NCBI GenBank assembly: GCA_022592435.1 | Contig: JABYQS010000015.1 | Coordinates: forward strand, 248,001 to 312,000 | Length of the DNA: 64,000 nt | Source: Cerioporus squamosus | Lineage: Eukaryota > Basidiomycota > Agaricomycetes > Polyporales > Polyporaceae | Direction: 5' to 3' | Shown here: positions 43,179 through 54,886 of the stretch, piece by piece | How the letters are laid out: every line of letters starts with the position of its first letter | Position numbering within the stretch: the first letter of the stretch is position 1 | Notes under the pieces: model-generated | The model's input: the letters and a program-made list of their open reading frames with translations, nothing else | What the model was told of the DNA's origin: nothing | Databases searched by the model: none | Made by a program: the position numbers and the translations under genes

Positions 43179-46100
43179 TCAACCGCCAGCAGTCAAGCAG
43201 ACAGCCCGAGTCGCAACTAAGGAACCTGCAGCGGTGTCGAAGGGCAGGTCCACCGTAAACATGACGTCGCTGCGATCGCCGTTGAGGTACACCGGCAGGT
43301 TGACCCTGTTCGGTGCTACCTCTTCCGACTGAACCCAGCGGACTTGTGATGGCCCAAGACGGACAGTCTCGCCATCGTTCAGTACCAGCTTGTCTGTTGC
43401 CCAAGCAGCACCCTCGAGCACGAGACCTACGAGACAAAAGTGAACACGATACAATAGAACCGGACAACTCTGAGGCTTACCATCGACGATGAACGCGCCG
43501 GGATCGTTGACCTTCTCGAGATCGAGCTCGAGTCGCAGCGTCTCCAAACTCCACCTCTTGCGGTGCGCGACAGCTTGCCGAGTGGCTGTGATGTAGGCCT
43601 CCGGGAAGAACAGCCCTCCAAGCCAAACCTCGACGTTGTTCAGGTTGTCGAGTGTAGCGATCTGATCCAGCTGCGCAAGACGACGCGCGAAGTTGGAGAT
43701 CCACTCGGAGACACCCATCGCCTTGTGCACCTTGTAGCGCCTCCAGTGATCAGGGATTGTGCCTGAAGCACTTCGTCAGTCATAGCATCAGTTGGTACGG
43801 CGTCACGACACCTACCCTTGGTGAGCGAGCTCATGAGAGTGCGGAGGTGGTTTGTCTGCTTCAGAGCGCCTTCGCACACCTTGACGACATCTGCCAAGTC
43901 TTTGCGGACTTGTGATAGCAACTTGCTCCCGATCGAACCCTCGCGGAAGAAGAGACGGTACAGAGGGTCTGAGTGCTCCGCGCTTTGCTTCTGCAGGGTA
44001 TGGAAGTTCTGTTGATTCGAGCGTTAGCCACAGGGTCCAATGGACCGAGTCATCGCTCGTCTTACCGCTGGAAGCTGCTGGAGCCATTCCTTGCACCGCT
44101 CGTGGAGTTGGCGCATCCATGCAGGCTGTTGAGACGCTTGGCCTTGAGAGGGTCCGGCAGTAGGCGTGACCTCGTCATCGTCATCTGCCAGCGTACGCAT
44201 CTTGCGCAGCTTCCCGAGGAGCTCGTTACCTGTTCCGGCATCAGTACACGATCAGTCAGGTAGGAACATGGTCGAGAGCACCTTGAGCAATAGCAATGAC
44301 GCGCTCGGCGGTAGGAGGCAGACTGAGCCATGAAGGCGGCTCTCGGTCGGGCAACTGCTGTACCCAGGAGAGGAAGTGCTCCAGCTTCGTGCCGTCCGGA
44401 ACGGTGAGAACCTTAGAGCCGGTGACACTCGGAACCAGGTCGAAGTCGACGTTGTACGCCGACGGAGTGAAGAGTCCGTCGACGAAGGCATCAACAATTC
44501 TCTGGTCGAAGTCACTGTCCACCCTGCCACCATACACCGACTGCTTGATGAGGGTACGGATGGCGTCCCAGGGTATAGACGCCGGGTCAATGTTCGCACG
44601 GCCCTTTGCGACGCTGTTGAGCCAGGTGTCGATTGTGGTAAAGGCAGCTGCCATGTCGGAGTCGTTGAAGTCGTACGTCTTGCTCCAGCCAAGAGGGACA
44701 TAGCGCAGACGCTCCTGTACGACAGCATGGAACCACGCGAGCAGGAAGTACAACCGGACCTTCTCCGCTGGTCCCTGAGAAAGGCGGTTGGGGGCGATAC
44801 CACGCAGCGAGTCGGACAGGTTGGCCTTGACACCCGGTGGAGGCTCGTTCATGAGGATGCGCGATTGGCGAAGGATATTCACGGGGATGTTCGGGTTCGC
44901 CTCCATCGTAAGGAAGAGGCGGAAGTTCCTGTGCGGGCCGAGAGTCTGCAGCTTCTTCTCTAGCTCTCCGAGCCAAGCAGGTGCGAGGTGCACATTCTTG
45001 AGCAGCACCCAAGTGCCCTGTCGCGCCGCCATTCCTACCGCTTGCTCCGCGAGCTTGAAACCTTCTTCGGAGCCCATCGCGATCGACGCGCAGCGAGAAC
45101 CGGTGTTCTGCACGAGGTTCTCCACACGATAACTGGCGTCCGTTCCGGGAACCGCAACCAGCGCTACAGGCGTAGCAGGCTGAATCTCGTCGCTGACTAT
45201 CTTGCCAAGCTCGTAGGCGGACTCGGCGGCGAGGTCGGTCTGGAAGACAACGCGCACGAAGGCTGCTGTGGACTGGAGGAGACGATCTGGGCGCAAGCAC
45301 TTGACGATAATCATGTTGCGGATTGCCTCGACCGCAGCTGGACGCAGTTCATCAGTCAGTCAAGAGTCCAGGAGTATGATTGGACAGTACTCACGGGTGC
45401 TTGGATCCCAGGGTGTAGGGACGGCCTGTTCAGGACTGCTCGACTCGAGGAATGGCACCCATTCATCTTCGTGCTCCGTGAGATGAGTGACCACCGGCTT
45501 GAACATCGACTGTTTCGCGAACGTGACAACCCGCTGCACCTGATCGGGCGTGAGGATGCTCGACTTGAAGCCATCCGTGTTGGTGACGAGGGCACCGTCT
45601 CCGCTCTCGAGGAAGAACTCCAATTCGTCCGCGATCTCCTCGACCCCACGCAGCTTCACCTGCGCAAGCAATACGGCGAGCATGACATGGTCACGATGCA
45701 GCAGCGCTCGCGACGTCCTCTTGAAGACAACAAGGAAAAGGTCGTTGAGGAGGATCTCCCTGCGCCTGACGTAATCCGTGACATTGTGTAGGTTGGGGTT
45801 GTGGTGTAGGACGTAGTCGAAGATGTCAAGGAAGTACCTCAAAGAGAACTGGTAGAAGTGGTTGACGAGGTTGAGCTGCTCCAAGATGAAGAACACGGCG
45901 CTGCAGGCTTGGGCTATGGGAAGATACTCGGCCGTCACCTCTTCCACCTCCTTCATGACGAGGTCAGTCTCTTCCACCTTGCGAGTGATCTCGGCGGCTT
46001 CCCGCTTCAGTGTCTCCAGGGTGTTGATGACCTTGTCGTCGTCCAGGATGTTACCAGACGACTCGTTGAGCGCCTGGAGCAAGAGCTTTTCGAGCGTGCG

Positions 46101-49100
46101 CAGTCGGAGACGGAACTCTCCCTGCATCTTCATCAAGTCCGTGCGCTTGCGCTCCGTGTCTGGACGCTCCACCTTCAGCACCTGGTCGAGGGACTGGCTC
46201 TGCAGACTGCTCCTTGTCATCGTGAAGTTGACGAAGGTAACCCGACTGCAGATATCGGGCGAGAATTCGACGGAGGGGTCGCGAGTAGACAAGAACATGG
46301 TGAACGAAGGGGAGAAGTCAATATCCTGACTACCGAGGCGTATGAGGACACGACCCCCGGTGCGCCTGATCTCCCTGTTGAGGACGGGGTTGAGGATAGG
46401 GTCAAGATGCTCGACATCCTCAATGAGAAGGGTATTGCCGAAACGCAGGGCGCTCTCGAGCACCTTGAGGAATTTCTCGTCGAGGAAACTCGTGGTCTGG
46501 ATCTTGCGGTCCTGATACTCTTTAGCCAAGAACGTGGTGGCCTGGCCAGTGGGATCGATGATGAGGGGATAGCGACTGTATCGCTTGATCATGATGGCGT
46601 TCTCCGTGCACAACGTGTCGGAGGGCAAGCCCTTCGACTGCCAGCTGAGACGGTCGTCCGCTGTGGACAGGTAGTCGGGGAGGGAGAGCTCCGCCTTGAA
46701 CTTGACTCCAGCCTCGGAGAGATGTGCCGACCACTCCTGCCACATCATTTCACGGTACTGTTGGTCGAAGAAGCCCGCGTAGGCGAGGAATGCCGCGGAG
46801 AGCAGAACGTCGCCGACAATGGTACCCATCTCTGTGTCGAACGTACGACTGCCGTCCTCCCAACGTGTCTTCTCGGAGGACAAGCTTTCCAGAAGCTTCA
46901 TGCTGCGGTCCACCTTGCTCTCGACGCGCTCCATCTCTGCCTTGATAGCCTCAGTCTCACGGATGAGACCCGCATACTCCTCCTTGTACCGCTCGATACT
47001 GGCCTCGAGCTCAGCGATCATCGTCACCATCATCTGGGCCTGTTGCTTCGTAGCTTCTGCCTGGTCTTCGAGCGATTGGACCTCATTGCGCAGAGGCTCG
47101 ACCTTATCCAAGATCTCGGAGAAGCGGACTTGAGCGATCGCCCATTTGACGAGGGGACCGCAAGCTTTACTGGCGCGCTGCACGGTTTCAAAGTTGTACG
47201 ATGGACGGCTGAGGAAATCGCGTTTCATGATGTCACGGAGCTGCTTCGTAGTCTGAGTGGCAGTATCGTAGTTGACGATGCGTTGGATGAAGTCGTCACG
47301 ACGAATGATACCCTGCACCGTGCGCCAGCTGTCGATCTTGTGACCCAACAGTGTGCAGACGGACTCCATCGCGAGCTTGACGGCCTCGGGCGGGTTGGCC
47401 ATCGTACGCACTTCCTGTAGATGCTGACGCTTGATGTTGCTGACAGCCGACTGGGCTTCGAGGACTGCAGGCTCTGCATCAGCTAAGTCTGCCATGACGA
47501 CCTCACGACGCTGCTTGATGTTCTTGTCTTGCTCAGCAAGAGCAGTCTGGATCTCGAGAGACGCCGCCTTCTTCTGCTCAGCTTCCTGTTGGTCCGCCAC
47601 CATGCGCTTGAGCTTCTCATTTGCTTCCTGATTCTTCGCCTCCAGTTGTGTCCGCTTGATGGCGAGACTCTTCCGCAGCTCTTCAACCTGCTCGACGGTA
47701 TCCTTGAGCTTATCGAGACCGACGTGAAGATGGCGCTGCTGCTCCTCGAGCTCCTCGCGCTTCTCATTGTGCAAACGGACGTAATGGTTGATACTATGAG
47801 GCCACAGACAGTTAGTCATACAACTTTTCCTGTTGAGCATGTCACTTACAAGTCGAGGTAGTGACGCGGGGTAACGTAGTTGTAACGACCCTGGCGCCGA
47901 CTGAGCCGTTGGTTGATCTGATGCATCGACTGATGGACGTGGACCAAGCCGTTGACGACAGCGGCACGATGCGTAGGGGGCATAGAGAGCTCGCGGTAGG
48001 CGATGGGGAACATGGAGGGAGGATTGTAGGAGGGAAGATCCAAGTCAAGCGTGTTGGTGAACTCCATGCCGACCTGGTAGAACGCCTGATCTGACCAGTC
48101 GCCGAACCAATCGAGCACGCAACGATTGAACAAGGCGGGAGAGGTGGCCGCACGAGAAGCTAAACCGTTCTCGGGAGGGTTCATCGTGAACACAACGTGC
48201 AAGTTCTTCGCCACCTGCTGCGTAAACCATCGGTAGAGCTCTTCCTGGGAGTCGAGCATAAGACCGTCACGCTGCGAGCCTTCCTTGCAGGCCGTCATCA
48301 GAGCAGCATGTTCGTCCCCTTCGAAGAGACCGGGAACCTCGGCGTTGGCGAGCAACGTGTTCATGCGTTCCAAGAAACCGGAGTCGAGTACGTTCGACTC
48401 ATCCATAATGAAGCATATCTTCTCGCCCTTGCATCCTGCACGACGCAGGACAGTTCGAAGGTCCTCGTCGAAGTCCTCACCAGTGTACTTGTTGGATACC
48501 TTGATCTGGAAGATGCTAAGACCGTTCATCCAGGCAACGAAGCGCGACAGCGTAGTCTAGAGCGAAAGATTAGACTGGTACACTTGGGTTGACCGATATC
48601 ACTAACCTTTCCACTACCGCTGACACCGATGAGGAGCAAGTGGCCCTGGACTTGACGGAAGACACGATCGATACGGAGAACATGATCCAGAACATCGTTA
48701 AAGAGCACGAGCGGAACGTCCAGCTCTTCTTCGTAGAAAACGCGCAGTCGAGCCTTCGTGTACTCGCGAAGAACCTCGCGGTCGACCGGGATATAGTTCT
48801 TCGATGTCCAATTGGAGAAGAGGATCGGCCTAGAAAGCGCCTCATCGCGGTTGATAGTCGGGAAGTGGCTCGTCGCGGCATTGTCGATGGCCTCATCCGT
48901 CCATCGCTTCTCCTCCTCGGAGACAAGACGATCCTGGAAGAGACGCAAGGCTTCATGAGCCCACACCCGTACCAGGCCCTCGACGGACAGAATTTCCAAG
49001 GGCCGGATGGCTTCGTAGATACCACGGACCCAGCGCGTGAGTTCACGAGGACTGTAGACATAATGAGCCTGGATATCGGTGGTGAAGCGCTTCTGGGACG

Positions 49101-52100
49101 CCAGGTAGACGTCGACCATGGCATCCGTAAGAGGCTCGGCGTACGTGCGGAGATTGGGGACCACCTTGAGCAAAGCACGGTTGTAAGTTCCGTAGATCTG
49201 CTTGAGCGACAGCTCTCCGGGTAGTCGACCATGACGAGCGGTGCATGACGCAAGAAACGGTGGCTCAAGGGGACACGACCAGGGTCGGTAGGCGGGTTGC
49301 AAGCACCCACGAACTGGATGCGCTCCAGCTTGACCCAAGCCATGTCACTAGTTCTCCAATAACCTCCGCACTCGACCAACTGGCGAATGAAGGAGATGAC
49401 ACGCTGAGTGCCATACTTGTCAGTGGCAGGGAGGTTGATCTCATCGCAGAAGACGACGAGCCAGCGACCAATCTGAGTCGGGGCGAGGATAACGCCGTTG
49501 GGGGTCTTACGGTACTCGCAGTACTGCTCGAAGGTCTTCAGGATCAACTCCGGCACAGTGGCACTGGAGAAGTTCAGACCAACAACCTCCATGTCCGGCA
49601 GCTTGCGCAGAGCACTGAAGAGCGTCATGGTCTTTCCGGAACCAGGAGGACCACAGAGCATCAGCGGCTTGTGCTCAGAGAGCCACGAGTACAAGACCTC
49701 CTCGTGACGCACGGTATCGACCGTGGGTACGACGACATCCGAAGCCGTGACAGCATGGGCCTCGATCTCGATGACTGGAACGCGAGCCTGCCAAGCGCTC
49801 CACTCTCCGTTGGCGACTTGTACGTCGTAGTCCAGGAGGGAGCCGCCTGGGACGAGAGGAGGAAGGTCAACCCCAGTGTGCTTCCGCAGGAAGTCGCCGA
49901 GCTCAGCGCGGAGCTCTAGGCGAGCGTCTCCAGAGAAGGCCCAGATGATGTTGACAAGCAGACGCTTGGTGACATACTGCTCGACGCGCTCGTGGGATAA
50001 GGGGAAGTCGGAGTGTTGGATGTTGTACTCGATGACGTTCCGGACGGTCTTGTTGATGAGGGAAAAGAGTGTGTTGAGGGCTCGGGTGACCGTGAAGTCC
50101 ATGATGTGTTCAATGGTCTCGGCATACTGAAGAGCGCTCATGATGAGCTCACCCTCGCCGAAGAAGGGCTCGAGGATGGCGGCGATCTGCTTCTGGGTGG
50201 CGAGGTGCGGTGATGTGCCCTCTCCATCTGAGCGACGAGTAGCAAGCTCGGCAGCCTCATCATCCTCTGCATCAAGAGGAACCGTCGACAGCGTGTCCAA
50301 GTAATGGCGGAATACCATGGAAGGCTCCACGACATCTTCGCTGAACCAGATCATACCACAACGACTGACGGTGGCGAGGGTCGCGTACTTGAGATGCTCG
50401 ACTTCAAACATGATCCGCACATTGGGAGGAAGGTTGAGACGCTCTCCGTTCGGGAGAGTGAGCAGTTTGTTGTCGTCCAGTACACTATACGCTCTGGGTT
50501 AGCATCGTCGCTACGGATGTGTGCTGGGACAAACCTGTTCAAGTTCTCGACCCACTCCGGATCGACGTCACCGTCGAAAATGATCCAGTGCCTCTTGCCA
50601 CTCTCACCGCGGACGTCATCAACGATTTTCCGCAGTGCGTGCGTGAAGAGACCGTCCTTCCACTCGCGAGTCGTAGGGTCCAGCGTACCATAAAGCGCGT
50701 CCTTGTGCATCGCCTTGGGGTCGATGACGTATGACACACCCTCGACACCGTCCAGCCTTTCCAGAGCGGCTAGGAGCACTTGCCACGCGTTAGTCTTGCC
50801 ACTACCGGATGGACCGACCATCATGAGACCGTGCTGGATCTTCTGGATCTGGTAGAGCTGCAGGATCTTGTTGATCCAGCGCTCGCCCTCGATGAGCCGA
50901 CGCTCAGCGCAGACCTTGCTGATCTGTTCACGGAGCGCGTCGAGATCCACTGGTACGTAGTCAACGCCAGGGAACACGTCCGTTAACAGACTGCACTAGA
51001 GGTTAGCATTAGTTGTATAAACCAAGTCATGCGTACATACCTGGTCAACAGAGGAACATCATCAGCGACGAGCTTGGGAACGATGGTCTCGGTCACACTC
51101 TGAATCACGATGACCTGTTCAGACGACGCATCCGAGAGGCCAGCAGCATCGGCACCCTCGTTCCTCGATGCGAGCAGGCGCTCGCGCTTGAGGATACCAG
51201 CGGACGCCAAGACAGCCTTGAGGGCACGGAGACCGAAGTCGTAATGGGGCTGAGGGGAGAGCTGCTCGTCGCACAGGTTGAAGAATGGCACAATCTTCGA
51301 TGCAAGGGACTCCGCCGTGCGAAAGCCTTGCGAGAACAGCATGACCTGAGCAATGAGCTCGCGATCGGGACGCGTCATAGCCATGGGACGGAATAGCTTT
51401 GTCAGGTTGGGCGGGAGCTGCGAACGACCGGCGTAGTTCGGGTTGGTCGTGATGAAGATACCCATGTTCTGGTTGAGCTTGACGTTCTTACCGACAAGCT
51501 CGATCTCCGTGTTCGGGTTCTTCACGAGCGACGCGAGTCCCTGCTGGATACTCTGGACCTCCTGCGAGACGGCACTAAGAATACGCTCCTCGAGACGGTT
51601 GAACTCGTCGAAGCATCCCCACGCGCCGACTTGACACAGACCGACGAAGATACGACCCATGGCTTGCAAGTCGAACGTCTCGTCGCAACAGAATACGAGG
51701 ACGAAGCGACCCAGCTGTACACCAAGAGCTTTGACAGATTCAGTCTTGCCTATTGAGTTGGTCAGCATCGCGTTTGCCCGACGCCCATGCGTTGAAACTC
51801 ACCAGTTCCAGCAGGACCGAACGGAGAACCGCCAAGCTGGTTGTCCAGTGCCTGCGTGAGGGTAAGGTAACATCTGTCGGTGAGCGGCGTCTGCACCAGA
51901 CGATCCGGTACACCGAGGTACTCCCATCCGTATGGGAACGACGCGTCCGCAACCCGGATGGAAAGCCTATCGAGAGGGTTGTCGACATTCCGGTTCAGGT
52001 AGAAACGCATCTGGTACAGCCACGAGAAGGCCCGGTTGTCCGCAACGCGCTGCTGGATCAGTGTGCGCGTCACGTCACGCTGGTGAACCAGTTCGGTGAT

Positions 52101-54502
52101 GAGATGTTCGCATTTGCGACGCGTGACTGGCGTGAGCTCCGTGAGCACAACGTCGGCGAGGAGGTCCAGAGCTTCCCGCACAGTATCGAGAGGGCCATCC
52201 AGAGGCTGGGAGCTCTCCAGCGCGCCTTCAACGGATGCCGTCCACACAACCTGGACAGCGAGGACGACAAGCTGAGCAGGGTACTTCTCCAGCCAGCCTA
52301 TGAACTGATCCTGAGGCAAGGGAGAAACCGTCCCATAGAAGGACTGAAGCTCTGCTACAGCGTCGCAGAGAAGTTGTGCCAGAGACACCCGCATCTCCGC
52401 CTCGAGCTTGGTTAGCCAGTCGTTGATCTTGGGGTAGTCCTTGAAGAGAATAGGGTCCTTGAACCGGACTTCCTCGGCCTCTCGAGAGGCCATGCCTTCG
52501 ATCTGGGACAAGTCCTCGGACAGCATAATTGTCGAGATACCCGCAAACATCTTCTTCAGATGTTTCATGATACGCAAGATCTCCTTGCTGTTACCGATGA
52601 TCTCCAGCAGATCCTCGTCGCCGACGAAGTAGAACCGGGGGAAGGAGGAACGCTCCCGCTCAAGATACTCTCCGAGCGCCTTCTGGATCTTCGTCAGCAG
52701 ATCCGCCAGCCGCTCAAGAGACTTCTGGATGCCTTGGATGTTCATCACGTCAATGACGAAAGGCGACTTGTAGACCTTCTTCATGACCGCGAGGAACTCG
52801 GAGTTGATGTTCTGGAAGCGTGCCGACTCGACAGGGAGAAGGTGCTTGATGTCTGCGCTTCCGGAGAAGATACCTTCGAGGTAGACCCACCGCCGTTGCA
52901 CGTCGATCCAGACGTCTGGAAGATAACGTAAACCAAAGAGTCGTCGGCGACAGAGTCATCGACGTACCGAAAAGTACGTGTATGCGATTGAGTTTCTCCT
53001 CCCAAGCGCTTGCCTCTTCCTCGAAGACTATGGATGGCGTTGAGCACAAAGCGAAGAACAACATCATAATGGTACCCACCCTTGTAATACGGAGACAGCT
53101 TCATCTGCGTGAGCGAGTTCAAGTTCTCGCTGCACTTGTTGAATAGGTCGTCCCATCCCCTACAAAGAACCATGAGCGTCACGAGCAGTCGGGCCAGAGA
53201 CGCAGACATACCTGATCAAACGGCACTTGTTCTGGTAGTTCACCAGGTCGAGGGTATAATTCGTCCATGTCTCCTTGACTTGTCGGATGTACTCCTCAAG
53301 AGCCATCTGCCCACGAGTCAGTAAGATGAGCATATGCGAATTCGTGCACGACGTACCTCTCCTTGCGCCTGAATAATGACTTCCTTGATGAGGTTCTCGT
53401 TCTTCCGTAGGTCCATGTCGTAGACATGTCCGAGGGTCATCCTACGCTGGCGGTCGGTGGCGACACTCATAGGCAAAGCAGAGGAGACACTCACAATGGA
53501 AGACTGATCTGCGACGGCACCCTCAACACCTTGAACAGCTGCTTCCAATGCCTATCCTTCAACGCCTCCGACTTGAGCTCCGAGATGAGCGTGTTGGCCT
53601 TGAGGAGTCCACGCAATACGTCCTGCACGTACTCGAACGCGGCATACTGTCGCATGCGCGTGGGCATCTCCTTCGTCGACGACAGCAGAGCATCCAACTG
53701 TTGCCTGAGCTTCCTCGGCTGTACCGTTGCCCATGTCATCTCGCGCAGTTCGCCTATCTGGTTCCACACACCCGACAACGCCGTCCAGACGGCCTTCAGG
53801 TCACGAAGCTCCTCGAAGACGGGCTCTAACCGCGTGTGACGGATGAGTTCGAGGTCGAGGGCCTCCTTGGCTTTGCAGACGAGCTCGTAGTCTTCTTGTA
53901 CGCGCGTGAGCTTGCCCTCGAAGATGTTGATGGTATTAAGTGCCGTGTCGGCGCGCATGCTGCCCTGTACTGGCCGCGTTTGCTCCCATTCCTGGATGAT
54001 GTCGTTAATCTTGTTCTCTACGATCTTGTCCTCCGCGACAATCTTGAGTTGAAGTCCCGCTGCGACCGCATAACCCCATTCGCGTCTCATTCCCTCTGTG
54101 ACCAACGTACGAGCACGCACCTAGTTGTTCCTGGATTGAATCGTTCTTTCTCTTGAGGATCTCGTTGAACGCGCTCCACTCTCCCCTCAGCTGGTCACTA
54201 TATAGCCAGTCGTCCGGAAATTGGTATCGAAATCGTTCAAGGGTCTTCTCTCCGCTTGCGCAGAGCTCGATCATTGGACCCCATGTCTTCGTCTTGCGTT
54301 TAAGGTCTTGGACGAAGGTGATGAAGGTGACCGCCGCGGCGGTGGAAGAGTTGGAGGGTGCCAACAACTACGTGGAGTATAGTGCACAGGTCAACTACTG
54401 CAGTATGCGCGACTGTATGCACGAGCAAGATGTGGACATACCTCCATGTTGTTGGACACACTGGTTGGAGGGCAAGTTTGGGCACACGCGACGCGTCGCT
54501 AG
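43179..54502 (-). CDS. DYN1: Cytoplasmic dynein heavy chain, 5' end missing
   Basis: Minus-end microtubule motor. About 3500 residues are visible; the C terminus is complete (ends [16 protein letters not shown]). Order from the 5' side: late tail ([33 protein letters not shown]), linker, AAA1 with the Walker A split by an intron ([16 protein letters not shown], about 51,740-51,810) and Walker [19 protein letters not shown]2 has [12 protein letters not shown] (~50,800), AAA3 [19 protein letters not shown] (~49,650) and AAA4 GVSGSGK (~48,610), with [14 protein letters not shown]. The coiled-coil stalk and microtubule-binding domain lie at about 47,760-46,880. AAA5, AAA6 and the C-terminal domain follow. 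Family members are 4300-4700 residues, so roughly 1000 N-terminal residues are absent. The visible gene stops exactly at a transposon edge. In the last visible frame a TAG at 54,499-54,501 is in frame, so either an intron acceptor (CTAG) lies there or the gene is broken. Confidence 0.9.
54497..54502. repeat. Target-site duplication, left copy
   Basis: CGCTAG flanks transposon copy 1 on the left and recurs at 60420-60425 after its right end. The final AG of the right copy is shared with the first two bases of transposon copy 2. Because the end alignment is slightly ambiguous, 6 or 7 bp are both possible. Confidence 0.7.
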
Positions 54503-54533
54503 AGGCTCTTGACTTATAGGCGTAGCGGGCCCC
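54503..54533 (+). repeat. Left terminal inverted repeat, transposon copy 1
   Basis: 31 bp, matching the reverse complement of 60389-60419 at about 25 positions; the shared core includes CTTGA, TATAGG and GTAGCGGG. Confidence 0.85.
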
Positions 54534-54596
54534 CGAAAATTAATTAAATTAAATGAAATTAAAGAAATTAAATCGTAGGGGGAGGAGGAGAAGGAG

Positions 54597-54620
54597 GGCG
54601 CGACAGGTATTTGTCGCGCC
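54597..54620. repeat. Subterminal hairpin in transposon copy 1
   Basis: Perfect 9 bp stem GGCGCGACA / TGTCGCGCC with loop GGTATT, following a run of AATTAAA-type AT repeats. Placed just inside the left end. It may bind transposase or act as a transcription end signal for the minus-strand gene; this is inference. Confidence 0.7.
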
Positions 54621-54886
54621 ATTTGGTGGAACAAGATCCGCGAAGTGTGCCGTCGACGAGACCGTGCACTACAAGATGATAGAGTATGACGTACGCGTGT
54701 TCCAAGAACTAGAGCCGAGTATGTACTCGCTACCTCTGCAGCCCGCCCGGAGTCGGTTCACTTGAAGATGAGCCGTCTTCTCGACTGTGGTTAAGAGCCT
54801 GACACCATGACGTCCGTGCTACGGCTTAGCCTCGCTTCGGCTGCGTAGGCTAGATGCGGAGTTTGAGTGAGCGTAAAACAGCTGCA

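Noticed and set aside
45858..47420. A 520-codon open frame on the plus strand
   Set aside because: It lies antisense to the dynein stalk and AAA5 region, whose minus-strand frame is conserved over its full length. The antisense frame is an artefact of GC-rich codon usage.
54553..54765. A 70-codon Arg-rich plus-strand frame inside the transposon, repeated in copy 2
   Set aside because: It runs through the AT repeat and hairpin; its repetition only reflects the duplicated element.
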